Source of the DNA: Castellaniella sp041677825 | GTDB taxonomy: Bacteria; Pseudomonadota; Gammaproteobacteria; Burkholderiales; Burkholderiaceae_B | Assembly (NCBI RefSeq): GCF_041677825.1 | Contig: NZ_JBAYPG010000012.1 | Coordinates: 1 to 64,000 of the forward strand | Direction of reading: 5' to 3' | DNA: 64,000 nucleotides | Notes under the pieces: generated by a model | Database searches by the model: none | What the model saw: only the letters and a program-made list of their open reading frames with translations | What the model was told of the DNA's origin: nothing | Program-made: the position numbers and the translations under genes | Shown: positions 7,711 through 19,013 of the stretch, piece by piece | Numbering within the stretch: position 1 is the stretch's first letter | Layout of the letters: the number at the start of each line of letters is the position of its first letter

Positions 7711-8181
7711 ATGGCAGACATTCTCACGGTGACCCGGCAGGCCCTGCTGGGTTTCGATGTCGAACTGGTTGACGTGGAGCGCGCGCGCATGGGGGTATTG
7801 CGTGTCACCATCGATCGCCCGAACGGGGTGCGCATTGAAGATTGCGAGCAGGTGTCTCGCCAGCTTTCGCACGTCTTCGATGTCGAAGGGGTCGATTACC
7901 GGCGTCTCGAGGTCAGTTCGCCGGGTGTTGACCGGCCGCTGCGTCGGCCTGCCGATTTTGTCCGGTTCGCCGGCCAGCGCATCGAACTGCGCCTGCATGA
8001 GCCGGTCGAATCGCGCAAGACATTCGTGGGCCTGTTGCACCTCGAGTCCGAAGACCCGGCAAGGTTCAGCCTGCACTGGCAAGACGATGCGGGCCAGCAG
8101 CGTGTACTGCCGTTTTCATGTGACGATGTGGATAGGGCCAGGCTGGACCCGATTCTCGATTTCAAGGGTAAGAAGCGATGA
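7711..8181 (+). CDS. rimP: Ribosome maturation factor RimP
   Basis: RimP assists late assembly of the 30S subunit. The 156-residue product starts MADILTVTRQALLGFDVELV and has the two-domain RimP pattern, including GVLRVTIDRPNGVRIEDCEQ and the SSPGVDRPL motif. ATG 7711 is chosen because it opens the conserved N-terminus; the frame is also open upstream to 7612, but that part is leader with a terminator. It overlaps nusA by 4 nt (ATGA), in line with translational coupling in the conserved rimP-nusA-infB operon. Confidence 0.95.
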   Translation: MADILTVTRQALLGFDVELVDVERARMGVLRVTIDRPNGVRIEDCEQVSRQLSHVFDVEGVDYRRLEVSSPGVDRPLRRPADFVRFAGQRIELRLHEPVESRKTFVGLLHLESEDPARFSLHWQDDAGQQRVLPFSCDDVDRARLDPILDFKGKKR

Positions 8182-9662
8182 GCCGTGAAATTCTCCTGCT
8201 GGTAGACGCCCTGGCGCGTGAAAAGAATGTCGAGCGCGAAGTGGTGTTTGGCGCGCTCGAAAGCGCTCTGGCCTCGGCCATGAAGAAGCGCTTCAAGGAA
8301 GATGTCGACATCCGTGTTGCCATAGACCGGCAAACAGGCGAACACGAAGGGTTCAGGCGCTGGCTCGTGGTGCCCGACGAGGCTGGCCTCCAGGAGCCCC
8401 AGTCACAGGAACTCCATACCGATGCCCAGGAAATCGTGCCGGGCATCGAAGTGGGCGAATACATCGAAGAACCCCTCGAACCGGTCGAATTTGGTCGCAT
8501 CGGGGCGCAGGCTGCGAAGCAGGCCATACTGCAGAAGATTCGCGACGCCGAACGCGAGCAGTTGCTCAACGACTTTCTCGATCGCGGCGAAAGCATTGTT
8601 TCGGGCACCGTGAAGCGCATGGACAAAGGGGATGCCATCCTCGAGATCGGCAAGGTCGAAGCCCGGCTGCCGCGTACCGAAATGATCCCCAAAGAGAACA
8701 TTCGTGCGGGCGATCGCATCCGCGCGTATGTGCTTCGCGTCGATCATGCAGCGCGTGGTCAGCAGGTCATCCTGTCGCGCACCTCGCCTGATTTCATTCG
8801 TGAACTGTTCGAAAATGAAGTCCCCGAAATCGAGCAGGGTCTGCTCGAGATCAAGGCGGCGGCCCGTGATCCCGGTGTCCGTGCCAAAATTGCCGTGGTG
8901 GCCTACGACAAGCGCATCGACCCCATCGGCACGTGCGTGGGCATGCGCGGGTCACGCGTCACCGCGGTGCGCAATGAACTCGGTGGTGAACAGGTCGATA
9001 TCGTCCTCTGGGCCGATGCGCCGGCCGAATTCGTGATCGGCGCGCTGGCGCCGGCGCACGTCGAGTCCATCCTGGTCGATGAAGAACGTCACGCCATGGA
9101 TGTCGTGGTCGATGAAGAAAATCTGCCCAAGGCGATCGGGGCCCGCGGCCAGAACGTGCGCCTGGCCTCGGAACTCACGGGTTGGCAGATCAACATCATG
9201 ACCCCCGAGGAAAGCCGTGACCGCCAGGAGACCGAGCGCGCAGAATTGCGCCATGCCTTTGTCTCGAAGCTCGATGTCGATGAAGAGATCGCAGACATCC
9301 TGATCGATGAAGGCTTCACCGGACTCGAAGAAGTCGCCTACGTGCCCTTGCAGGAACTCCTCGAGATCGAGGCCTTCGACGAAGAAACGGTCAACGAGCT
9401 GCGCGCCCGGGCGCGCAATGCGCTGCTCACCGAGGCCATTGCACAGGAAGAACGGGTGCAGACTGCGCGCGATCTGCTGGAAATCAAGGGTATGGATGCA
9501 GCCATCGTGGCCCGTCTGGCAGAAAACAACATCACCAGCCTGGATGATCTGGCTGAACTGGCAACCGATGAACTGGCCGAGCTCACAGGGCTCCCGGAAG
9601 ACATCGCCAGCGACATGATCATGCAGGCAAGGGCGCACTGGTTCGAGGATGAAGAGGGCTGA
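8178..9662 (+). CDS. nusA: Transcription elongation/termination factor NusA
   Basis: NusA binds RNA polymerase and nascent RNA, promotes pausing and hairpin termination, and takes part in antitermination. The 494-residue protein has the N-terminal polymerase-binding domain (1-125), S1 domain (about 135-200), KH1 (GMRG at 255-258) and KH2 (GARGQN from 321). It also has C-terminal acidic helix-hairpin repeats (from about 365), as in E. coli. The start overlaps the rimP stop. NusA is a plausible regulator of its own leader terminator at 7678-7703. Confidence 0.96.
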   Translation: MSREILLLVDALAREKNVEREVVFGALESALASAMKKRFKEDVDIRVAIDRQTGEHEGFRRWLVVPDEAGLQEPQSQELHTDAQEIVPGIEVGEYIEEPLEPVEFGRIGAQAAKQAILQKIRDAEREQLLNDFLDRGESIVSGTVKRMDKGDAILEIGKVEARLPRTEMIPKENIRAGDRIRAYVLRVDHAARGQQVILSRTSPDFIRELFENEVPEIEQGLLEIKAAARDPGVRAKIAVVAYDKRIDPIGTCVGMRGSRVTAVRNELGGEQVDIVLWADAPAEFVIGALAPAHVESILVDEERHAMDVVVDEENLPKAIGARGQNVRLASELTGWQINIMTPEESRDRQETERAELRHAFVSKLDVDEEIADILIDEGFTGLEEVAYVPLQELLEIEAFDEETVNELRARARNALLTEAIAQEERVQTARDLLEIKGMDAAIVARLAENNITSLDDLAELATDELAELTGLPEDIASDMIMQARAHWFEDEEG

Positions 9663-9714
9663 GCCTTCACGCATCCCCCGGTACGCCCATCAACGAAGTC
9701 AAAGAGAGAGCCGA

Positions 9715-12700
9715 ATGTCGAGTAACACCGTCGCCCAACTCGCTGAAGAACTGAACATGCCCGCGCCTGTCCTGCTGGACCACTTCCGCTCGGCTGGTGT
9801 GGAGCTGGCTTCAGTGAACGCCGAGGTGACCGAAGCAGATAAAAGTGCCTTGCTCGAATCCCTGCGCCGCTCGCATGGTTCCGGCTCTGGCAAGAAGGTC
9901 GTGCTCACGCGTCGAAAAACATCCGAAATCCATCAGGCCGACAGTTCGGGCCGGTCACGCACCATACAGGTCGAGGTGCGCAAGAAACGGGTTTTGGTCA
10001 AGCGCGATCGCAGTGAACTGCTCGAGGCCGCTCGTGCCGAAGCTGCAGCAGTGGCTGCGCAGGCCTCAGATGCGCAGGCTTCAACGACCGGCCCCGAAGC
10101 AGATGAAACCCAGGCCGTCGCGCCAGTGGCGCCCGAGTCAAGGGCGCCTGTTGCGGCCGCCGAAGCAGCGCCGTCGGCGCTGCCCGATACGGTCCCATCG
10201 GCTACCGCGGCAGCAGTGCCAGCCGCCGCAGGTTCGGTGTCCACCGAGGCACCAGCGCTTGCGCAGCCGGCCCAGGGCACCGCCGCCGTTCCGGCACAGA
10301 CGGCCACGCCCGAGTCAGCCACCCAGGCGCCCGCGCCACAGGTGCGCGCGCCCGAATCGGCAACATCCGGGCCAGATGAAACCCGGCCTGCGGTTGATTC
10401 GGGGGATGCTGGCGCAGAAGCAGCGGCTCGCGCAGACCACCCTGTGGCAGCGCCCGAAGGCGCCGCTTTGCAGGGTTCCGATGCGCCGGTGCAGGTCGCC
10501 GATACCGTGGTCGATGGCGGCGGCACGCCTGCCGAAGCTGGATCTCGTCGTGCCGGGCCGGGTACCCAAACCCAATCCGCAACCCCCGTATCGCAACCGG
10601 CCGCGGCTGCCGCGACACCAGGCAAGGCCCGCAGGGCGCCCGCCGAGCCCGAGCGCGAGCGCGCCCGCCGCGCGGCCGAGGCCGAGGCGGCCGCGCTGCG
10701 CGAAATGATGCGCCAGCCGCGCAAGGTGCTGCGCGCCCCAGAGCCCGAAGAGACGCCCGCGTCACACAAGGCAGCGGGCTCCAAGGGCACGCCTCGAAAA
10801 GAAGCCGATGGCAAGAAAGTCATCAAGACGGCCGATGTATCGTCCAGCTGGTCCAGCGAAGGCCGCAAGAAGCCGTCCAAGGCCGACACGTTGTCTGCCG
10901 GCTCGGGCCGTGAGGCCTGGCGTACCGGCGGCAAGCCCGGGCGCGGCGGCAAGGGCGGGCGTGGGCGCGGCGGCCGACGTCAGGCCGATTTTCACGAAAC
11001 ACCAGCGTCAGAGTTCATTGCCCGTGAAGTGCATGTGCCTGAAACCATTTCCGTTGGGGATCTGGCTCACAAGATTTCGGTCAAGGCGGCCGAGGTCATC
11101 AAACAGCTCATGAAACTGGGGCAAATGGTCACCATCAATCAGATTCTTGACCAGGAAACGGCCATGATCGTGGTCGAAGAGCTTGGTCATACCGCCATCG
11201 CCGCCAAACTCGACGATCCGGAAGCGTTCCTGGCCGATACTGAAGCGGCCGAGGTCGAAGCCCTGCCACGGGCACCGGTCGTGACAGTCATGGGGCACGT
11301 CGATCATGGCAAGACCTCGCTGCTCGATTACATCCGGCGCACCAAGGTGGCGACGGGTGAGGCAGGTGGCATTACCCAGCACATTGGCGCCTATAACGTA
11401 AAGACCGAGCGCGGTGAGGTCGCCTTCCTGGACACCCCGGGCCACGAGGCCTTTACGGCCATGCGGGCGCGCGGTGCGCAGGCCACCGACATCGTGATTC
11501 TGGTGGTGGCGGCCGATGACGGCGTGATGCCCCAGACCAAAGAGGCCATCCACCACGCTCGGGCAGCCCACGTGCCCCTGGTGGTCGCCATCAACAAGAT
11601 CGACAAGCCCGAAGCCAACCCCGAACGGGTCAAACAAGAGCTGGTCGCCGAAGAGGTCGTGCCCGAAGAATATGGGGGTGACGTTCCGTTCATTCCCGTG
11701 TCGGCCAAGACGGGGCAGGGCATCGACGATCTGCTCGAGAACGTGCTGCTGCAGGCCGAAATCCTCGAACTCGTGGCCCCTGTCGACGCACCGGCCAAGG
11801 GGATCGTGATCGAGGCCCGGCTCGACAAGGGGCGTGGCCCTGTGGCCACCATACTGGTGCAAAGCGGCACATTGCACCGGGGTGATGCCGTGCTGGCTGG
11901 CGTTGCGCACGGTCGCGTGCGGGCCATGCTCAACGATACCGGCAAGCCGGTGCAATCAGCCGGGCCGTCCACGCCCGTGGAAATCCAGGGGCTGACCGAA
12001 GTCCCGGCGGCCGGCGACGAGCTTCTGGTGCTGGGCGACGAACGCAAGGCGCGCGAAATTGCCTTGTTCCGCCAGGGCAAGTTCCGTGATGTCAAGCTGG
12101 CGCGCCAGCAGGCTGCGAAGCTCGAATCCATGTTCGATCATCTCGGCGAAGGGGTCAGCACGCTGGCACTCATCGTCAAGACCGATGTGCAGGGTTCTCA
12201 AGAGGCTTTGGTCCAGTCGCTGCTCAAGCTGTCCACCGATGAGGTCCGGGTGCAGGTCGTGCATGCGGCGGTCGGGGGGATTTCCGAAAGCGACGTGAAC
12301 CTGGCCATTGCCTCGAATGCCGTGATCATCGGCTTCAATGTGCGTGCCGATGCCCAGGCCAAGAAGGTGGCCGAGGCCAATGACATCGATCTGCGTTACT
12401 ACAACATCATCTACGATGCCATCGACGACGTGCGCAACGCGCTGTCGGGCATGCTGGCACCCGAAAAACGTGAAGAGATCATCGGTCTGGTCGAGATTCG
12501 CGAGATCTTCACAGTGTCACGGGTCGGCAACATTGCCGGTTGCATGGTGCTCGAGGGGCTGGTGCGGCGCGATTCGCAAGTACGCCTGTTGCGCAATCAC
12601 GTGGTGCAATGGACCGGTTCGCTCGATTCCCTGCGGCGCTTCAAGGATGATGTGAAAGAGGTCAAATCCGGCTTCGACTGCGGGATCACGCTCAAGGGCA

Positions 12701-12768
12701 ACAACGATATCCAGGTGGGTGATCAGCTCGAAGTATTTGAAATCAAAGAGGTCGCCCGCACGCTCTGA
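9715..12768 (+). CDS. infB: Translation initiation factor IF-2
   Basis: IF-2 is the GTPase that brings fMet-tRNA to the 30S subunit and promotes subunit joining. The 1017-residue product starts MSSNTVAQLAEELNMPAPVL (IF2 N domain), followed by a long Ala/Pro/Glu-rich linker (about 95-440) and a second N domain. The G domain has GHVDHGKT (527-534), DTPGHE (573-578) and NKID (627-630). Domains II-IV follow. ATG 9715 is preferred over an upstream in-frame ATG at 9649 because of the conserved N-terminus and the AGAGAG site before it. It follows nusA by 52 nt. Confidence 0.96.
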   Translation: MSSNTVAQLAEELNMPAPVLLDHFRSAGVELASVNAEVTEADKSALLESLRRSHGSGSGKKVVLTRRKTSEIHQADSSGRSRTIQVEVRKKRVLVKRDRSELLEAARAEAAAVAAQASDAQASTTGPEADETQAVAPVAPESRAPVAAAEAAPSALPDTVPSATAAAVPAAAGSVSTEAPALAQPAQGTAAVPAQTATPESATQAPAPQVRAPESATSGPDETRPAVDSGDAGAEAAARADHPVAAPEGAALQGSDAPVQVADTVVDGGGTPAEAGSRRAGPGTQTQSATPVSQPAAAAATPGKARRAPAEPERERARRAAEAEAAALREMMRQPRKVLRAPEPEETPASHKAAGSKGTPRKEADGKKVIKTADVSSSWSSEGRKKPSKADTLSAGSGREAWRTGGKPGRGGKGGRGRGGRRQADFHETPASEFIAREVHVPETISVGDLAHKISVKAAEVIKQLMKLGQMVTINQILDQETAMIVVEELGHTAIAAKLDDPEAFLADTEAAEVEALPRAPVVTVMGHVDHGKTSLLDYIRRTKVATGEAGGITQHIGAYNVKTERGEVAFLDTPGHEAFTAMRARGAQATDIVILVVAADDGVMPQTKEAIHHARAAHVPLVVAINKIDKPEANPERVKQELVAEEVVPEEYGGDVPFIPVSAKTGQGIDDLLENVLLQAEILELVAPVDAPAKGIVIEARLDKGRGPVATILVQSGTLHRGDAVLAGVAHGRVRAMLNDTGKPVQSAGPSTPVEIQGLTEVPAAGDELLVLGDERKAREIALFRQGKFRDVKLARQQAAKLESMFDHLGEGVSTLALIVKTDVQGSQEALVQSLLKLSTDEVRVQVVHAAVGGISESDVNLAIASNAVIIGFNVRADAQAKKVAEANDIDLRYYNIIYDAIDDVRNALSGMLAPEKREEIIGLVEIREIFTVSRVGNIAGCMVLEGLVRRDSQVRLLRNHVVQWTGSLDSLRRFKDDVKEVKSGFDCGITLKGNNDIQVGDQLEVFEIKEVARTL

Positions 12769-12782
12769 CTGCGGCATACATC

Positions 12783-13196
12783 ATGGGTCGTCACAAATCT
12801 TCCTCAAAACCCGATCGCAACACGCGGCTGGCCGATCAGATCCAGAAGGATCTGGCTGGCCTGATCCAGCGCGAGATCGAGGTCGCCCAAGCCGGGCTGA
12901 TCACCCTCACCGGGGTCGATCTGTCTACCGATTATGCCCATGCCAAGGTGTATTTCACCGTGCTGGGCGCCGAGCCCGACGAAGCGACCCGCCTGCTCAA
13001 CGAAAAGGCGGGCTGGCTGCATTCCCAGCTGTTCAGGCTGCTTCACATTCATACGGTGCCCACGCTGCGCTTTGTTCACGACGTGCAACTTGCGCAGGGC
13101 CTGGCGCTGAGCCAGCTCATCGACGAGGCCAACCGGCCGCCCGACAAAACGGATGGGCCAGGCGCCAGTCCCGCTGACCCCGACGCAGAACCCTGA
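12783..13196 (+). CDS. rbfA: Ribosome-binding factor A
   Basis: RbfA is a small KH-type 30S assembly factor acting on the 16S rRNA 5' helix and is needed in the cold. The 137-residue product shows the family core (RLADQIQKDLAGLIQREIE, then STDYAHAKVYFTVLG and TVPTLRFVHD). A short Pro/Asp-rich tail follows. It lies 14 nt after infB in the standard infB-rbfA-truB order. Confidence 0.95.
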   Translation: MGRHKSSSKPDRNTRLADQIQKDLAGLIQREIEVAQAGLITLTGVDLSTDYAHAKVYFTVLGAEPDEATRLLNEKAGWLHSQLFRLLHIHTVPTLRFVHDVQLAQGLALSQLIDEANRPPDKTDGPGASPADPDAEP

Positions 13197-13229
13197 CGGG
13201 GCGTCATACATTTCCGGACGGATCACATC

Positions 13230-13981
13230 ATGGCGAGCCGACGCGGGCAATTGCTCGATGGCGTACTGTTGCTGGACAAACCTGCAGGCCTGTCCAGCAA
13301 CCAGGCCTTGCAGCGTGCCAAACGGATACTGGATGCCCGCAAGGCGGGTCACACCGGCACGCTGGACCCGTTCGCCACGGGGTTGCTGGTATGTTGCCTC
13401 GGGCGGGCCACCAAAATCGCGGCCACCATGTTCGAGGCCGACAAGGAATACGAAGCCACGCTGAGTTTTGGCGAGGAAACCGACAGTGGTGACCTCACGG
13501 GGGTGGTCGTGGCGCAGGTCGAGCCCGACTCGGTGAACGTGCAGGCTGCGGCGCTCGAGGCCGTACTGGCGGGGTTTAGGGGCCCCGTGGAGCAGGTTCC
13601 GCCCATGATTTCCGCCCTCAAGCGCGATGGCAAGCCCTTGTACGAATATGCGCGCCAGGGCGTGGTGCTCGAGCGCGCGCCGCGGCGCATCACCATCCAT
13701 GCACTCGAACTGCTGTCCTGCTCAAAAACCCAGGCCCGCATCCGCGTGCATTGCAGCAAAGGGACGTACGTGCGTACGCTGGCACAGGATATCGGGCGTC
13801 GCCTGGGGTGTCTGGCGCATCTGTCTGCGCTGCGGCGCACCCGGGTGGGTCCATTTGCAATCGAACAGGCGGTCACGCTGGATGCGCTGCAGGCACTGGC
13901 GCAGCCCGCGTCTATCCTGATCCCCCTGGATGCATTACCGGCGGGGCTGATCCCGGCCCCCGGAGTCAAAAGAGAATTTGA

Positions 13982-13985
<4 letters not shown>
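13230..13985 (+). CDS. truB: tRNA pseudouridine(55) synthase TruB
   Basis: TruB makes pseudouridine 55 in the T-loop of almost all tRNAs. The 251-residue product has GVLLLDKPAGLSS near the N-terminus and the catalytic segment GHTGTLDPFATG with D46. KGTYVRTLAQDIG follows later. The C-terminal PUA domain is short or absent compared with E. coli (314 residues). The stop overlaps the typA start by 4 nt (ATGA), so typA is likely translated from the same transcript. Confidence 0.95.
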
Positions 13986-15802
<1,817 letters not shown>

Positions 15803-15903
15803 ACGCCGCCCGGGCTGGACACATCCTGTTGCAGGCTTCGACTTCGGATGGCCCCGTGCCAGGCCATTTCAGGTAACCAGACGGACACTGCCGCAGACGC
15901 CGG

Positions 15904-16671
15904 CTATTTCAGATTGCCCGACAGAAACTGTTGCAGGCGCGGGCTTCTGGGCTGATCGAAAATCTGCTCGGGAGGGCCGATTTCTTCTGCCAGACCCTGG
16001 TGCAGAAACATCACCTGCGATGCCAGGTTGCGTGCAAAGCCCATCTCGTGCGTGACCACCAGCATGGTGCGGCCCTCTTCGGCCAGCTTCTGCATGACCT
16101 TGAGCACTTCGCCCACGAGTTCGGGATCCAGGGCCGAGGTCGGCTCATCGAACAGCATGACTTCCGGTTCCATGGCGAGCGCGCGCGCGATCGCGACCCG
16201 TTGCTGCTGACCGCCCGACAGCGAGGACGGATATTGCGCCTCGATGCCGCGTGCCAGCCCGACTTTGGCGAGGTAGTGGCGGGCGCGCTCGAGCGCCTCG
16301 GCACGCCCCAGCCTGAGAACCTGGGTGGGGGCCTCGGTCACGTTGCCCAGTACGGTCATGTGGGCCCAGAGGTTGAAGTGCTGGAAGACCATGGCCAGCC
16401 TGGAACGCATGCGTCTGAGCTGGTCGAGATCGGCAGCATGCGGCACCCCTTGCCGGTCGTGGCGGATCTTCAGGGTTTCGCCATTCAGCGCAACTGAGCC
16501 CTGATCGGGCCGTTCGAGGAAATTGATGCAGCGCAGGAAGGTGGATTTTCCTGAGCCGCTGGAACCCAGGATGCAGATCACGTCGCCACTGTTCGCCGTC
16601 AGTGAAACCCCCCTGAGGACTTCATTGCTGCCGTAGCGCTTGTGGATATCGAGGACTTCGAGCTTGGACAT
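15904..16671 (-). CDS. hisP: Basic amino-acid ABC importer ATPase HisP
   Basis: This is the ATP-binding subunit of a histidine/lysine/arginine/ornithine importer. The 255-residue product has Walker A GSSGSGKST, the Q-loop in MVFQHFNLW, signature LSGGQQQRVAIARAL and Walker B VMLFDEPTSALDPE. It follows E. coli HisP closely along its whole length (for example the C-terminal SPRLQQFL). It is last in the minus-strand operon argT-hisQ-hisM-hisP, 5 nt after hisM. Substrate is inferred from similarity. Confidence 0.92.
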   Translation of the reverse strand: MSKLEVLDIHKRYGSNEVLRGVSLTANSGDVICILGSSGSGKSTFLRCINFLERPDQGSVALNGETLKIRHDRQGVPHAADLDQLRRMRSRLAMVFQHFNLWAHMTVLGNVTEAPTQVLRLGRAEALERARHYLAKVGLARGIEAQYPSSLSGGQQQRVAIARALAMEPEVMLFDEPTSALDPELVGEVLKVMQKLAEEGRTMLVVTHEMGFARNLASQVMFLHQGLAEEIGPPEQIFDQPRSPRLQQFLSGNLK

Positions 16672-16676
16672 GAGAC

Positions 16677-17387
16677 TCAGTGGTTATGGCGCAGATAGGC
16701 CAGGGTACGGCGTTCGAACCGGCGAAAAAGGCCGATCAGCACAAAAGACAGGATGAGATAGAGCACGGCCGCGATCCCGTAGGCCGCGAAAGTCTGGTAG
16801 GTGGCCGAGTTGGCATCCCGGGCGACCTTGAGAATATCCGGTACCGTGGCGGTGAACGCAAGCGATGTGGCATGCAGCATGAGTATGACTTCGTTGCTGT
16901 AGGCCGGCAAGGCGCGGCGCAGGGCGGATGGCAGGATGATGCGCCGATACTGGGCGAAGCGGCCCATGCCAAAGGCGCGCGCGGCTTCGATCTCGCCCGC
17001 CGGGGTGGCCCGGATCGCACCCGCGAAGATTTCCATCGTATAGGCGGTGGTGTTCAGCGTCAGTGCCAGCACCAGGCAATTGAAGCCGCTCTGAAAGAAT
17101 GCGGCCAGCGGAGGTGTACCCTTGACGAAGTCCAGGCTGTAGAGGCCGGCGTAAATGAACAGGATCTGTACATACAGCGGGGTGCCCCTGAACACATAGC
17201 TGAACGCCCACAGCGGCCATGAAATGCTGCGCCGGGGCGACACCCGGCCCACGGCCATGAACAGCGAAAGAAAAAAACCCATGGAGACCGCCAGCACCAG
17301 CAGCCACAGTGTGACCGCCACCCCCGACATCTGCCCGTGATTCTCGAACAGATAGGCCTGCCAGAATTGTTCAAGTACGTCCATCAT
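16677..17387 (-). CDS. hisM: Basic amino-acid ABC importer permease HisM
   Basis: Inner-membrane permease subunit of 236 residues with about five hydrophobic segments. It carries the EAA loop that contacts the ATPase (GEIEAARAFGMGRFAQYRRI), and SNEVILMLHATSLAFTATVP matches E. coli HisM. The start ATG overlaps the hisQ stop by 4 nt. With HisQ it forms the heterodimeric channel. Confidence 0.92.
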   Translation of the reverse strand: MMDVLEQFWQAYLFENHGQMSGVAVTLWLLVLAVSMGFFLSLFMAVGRVSPRRSISWPLWAFSYVFRGTPLYVQILFIYAGLYSLDFVKGTPPLAAFFQSGFNCLVLALTLNTTAYTMEIFAGAIRATPAGEIEAARAFGMGRFAQYRRIILPSALRRALPAYSNEVILMLHATSLAFTATVPDILKVARDANSATYQTFAAYGIAAVLYLILSFVLIGLFRRFERRTLAYLRHNH

Positions 17388-18073
17388 GGTGCCAGCCGAC
17401 GCACCCCCACGTTATAGCGCCTGTCGAGCCAGTACAGGATGCCGTTGGAAAGCGTGGTGAGCAGCAGGTAAATCAGACCCGTAAGGGAGATGAACAGAAA
17501 TACCCTGAAGGTGACATTGCCTGCGTCCTGGGCCACCTTGACCAGATCCGTCAGGCCGATGAGAGAGACCAGCGCCGTCGATTTGAGCAGCACCTGCCAG
17601 TTGTTGCCCAGGCCCGGCAAGGCGTGGCGCATCATTTGCGGAAAGAGGATGCGCCAGAAAATCTGCGAGCCGCGCATGCCATAGGCCGTGGCCGACTCGA
17701 GCTGCCCGCGGGGCACCGCCATGAAGGCGCCGCGGAAGGTTTCGGTGAAATAGGCGCCATAGATGAACCCTATGGTGAGCACGCCGGCCGCAAAGGGATC
17801 GATGTCGATCGGTTCGATGTCGAGCAGATCGGTGAAATCGTTCAGATAGATCTGCATGCTGAAGAAGATCAGCAGCATCAGGACCAGATCGGGTACACCG
17901 CGGATCAGCGTGGTGTAGGCCGTAGCGAGCAGGCGGCTGGGTGCCGAGTCAGACAGTTTCGCCCACGCTCCGATCAGGCCCAGGCCAACGGCCACGGCCA
18001 GCGACAGCAGTGCCAGTTGGACGGTGACCCACGTCCCCGCCAGAAGCAATGGGCCATAACCATCCAGAAACAT
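17384..18073 (-). CDS. hisQ: Basic amino-acid ABC importer permease HisQ
   Basis: Second permease subunit, 229 residues. Conserved blocks include YTTLIRGVPDLVLMLLIFF, GFIYGAYFTETFRGAFMAVP and LPGLGNNWQVLLKSTALVSL, which mirror E. coli HisQ. It lies 6 nt after argT and overlaps hisM by 4 nt. This tight spacing implies one transcript. Confidence 0.92.
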   Translation of the reverse strand: MFLDGYGPLLLAGTWVTVQLALLSLAVAVGLGLIGAWAKLSDSAPSRLLATAYTTLIRGVPDLVLMLLIFFSMQIYLNDFTDLLDIEPIDIDPFAAGVLTIGFIYGAYFTETFRGAFMAVPRGQLESATAYGMRGSQIFWRILFPQMMRHALPGLGNNWQVLLKSTALVSLIGLTDLVKVAQDAGNVTFRVFLFISLTGLIYLLLTTLSNGILYWLDRRYNVGVRRLAP

Positions 18074-18079
18074 ACGGAC

Positions 18080-18871
18080 TCAGGGGGCTGGAAACTGGAT
18101 CCCTTTTTCCGGAAAATACTTTTTGGCGAAATTCTGGATGGTGCCATCGGCCAGCATGTCCAGCAGGGTCGCATCGATCTGCGCCTTGAGCTTGTGGCCT
18201 TTGCGTATGCCCATGGCGATGGGCTCGTTGAAGATGGCGACGTCTTCGAGCACCATGGGGGACAGTTCGTAGTCGGCACCTTCGGGTTTGCTCAGGAAGC
18301 CATCCACGGCTGTGGGCGCCTCTTGAAAGGTGGCATCGAGGCGCCCGGCGGCGACATCGACAAAGGCATTGGTGTAGCTGGGGTAGGACACCACCGTGAC
18401 CCCCTTGGGTGCCCATTCCTGATTTGCGTAGGATTCCATGGTGGTGCCTTGCTGCACGCCCACCCGCTTGCCCTTGAGTGATTCGGCAGTGGGTTGCAGC
18501 CCGCTGCCCTTGCGCACCATGAGCTTGACGGGCACGATGTACAGCGGCGTGGTGAAGTCGATGACTTTCTTGCGGGCCTGCGTGGCGGTCATGGTGGAGT
18601 TCGCCAGGTCGAACTTGCGGGCCTGCAGGCCGGGAATCAGGCTGTCGAACGATTGATCGATCCACACGCACTTGCGCGCCATGCGCTGGCACAGCTCGTT
18701 GCCGATATCGATATCGAAGCCTTCGAGCTCGCCATTGGGGTTGCGGTACTCGAATGGGGCGTAGCCCGCCTCGGTGGCGATCTTCAGTTCTGGTGCGTCT
18801 GCCGCAAGGCTGGCGCCCGCCAGCATGGAGGTGGCAAGAAAAAGGCAGGTGCCGGACAACAAGAATTTCAT
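18080..18871 (-). CDS. argT: Periplasmic basic amino-acid binding protein (ArgT/HisJ type)
   Basis: Solute-binding protein of the HisPMQ importer, 263 residues. Residues 1-23 are a Sec signal peptide (MKFLLSG, hydrophobic core, cleavage after ASLA). The mature part shows the SBP_bac_3 fold: TEAGYAPFEYRNPNGELEGF near the N-terminus, FDLANSTMTATQARKK, and a KKYFP end. ATG 18871 is chosen because it opens the signal peptide and has AGGAGA upstream. Whether it prefers lysine/arginine/ornithine or histidine cannot be told. Confidence 0.88.
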   Translation of the reverse strand: MKFLLSGTCLFLATSMLAGASLAADAPELKIATEAGYAPFEYRNPNGELEGFDIDIGNELCQRMARKCVWIDQSFDSLIPGLQARKFDLANSTMTATQARKKVIDFTTPLYIVPVKLMVRKGSGLQPTAESLKGKRVGVQQGTTMESYANQEWAPKGVTVVSYPSYTNAFVDVAAGRLDATFQEAPTAVDGFLSKPEGADYELSPMVLEDVAIFNEPIAMGIRKGHKLKAQIDATLLDMLADGTIQNFAKKYFPEKGIQFPAP

Positions 18872-18991
18872 CGGGTGGGTCTCCTGGGGCTGCCGGTCAG
18901 AATACGGCTGGCCTGATGCCGGTCGGGACAGGTCGGAATGGAACAAGGGGTGATCTTACTGCAGCAAGCCATCCGGGGATATCGAGCATTA

Positions 18992-19013
18992 CCCTGCCAT
19001 CAGCCTGGCAGGG
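18992..19013 (-). terminator. Hairpin at the LOG-family gene stop
   Basis: CCCTGCCA (18992-18999) pairs perfectly with TGGCAGGG (19006-19013) around a 6-nt loop. The stem includes the last codons and stop of the LOG-family gene. No U-run follows on the minus strand. The 128 bases from 18872 to 18999 hold this and, presumably, the argT promoter, which I could not pin down. Confidence 0.4.

Noticed and set aside
9649..9714. Upstream ATG for infB overlapping nusA
   Set aside because: The 22 extra residues are not conserved, and a ribosome site precedes ATG 9715.
15803..15903. Terminator between typA and hisP
   Set aside because: Only a 6-bp imperfect hairpin (15848-15869) without T-run is present.
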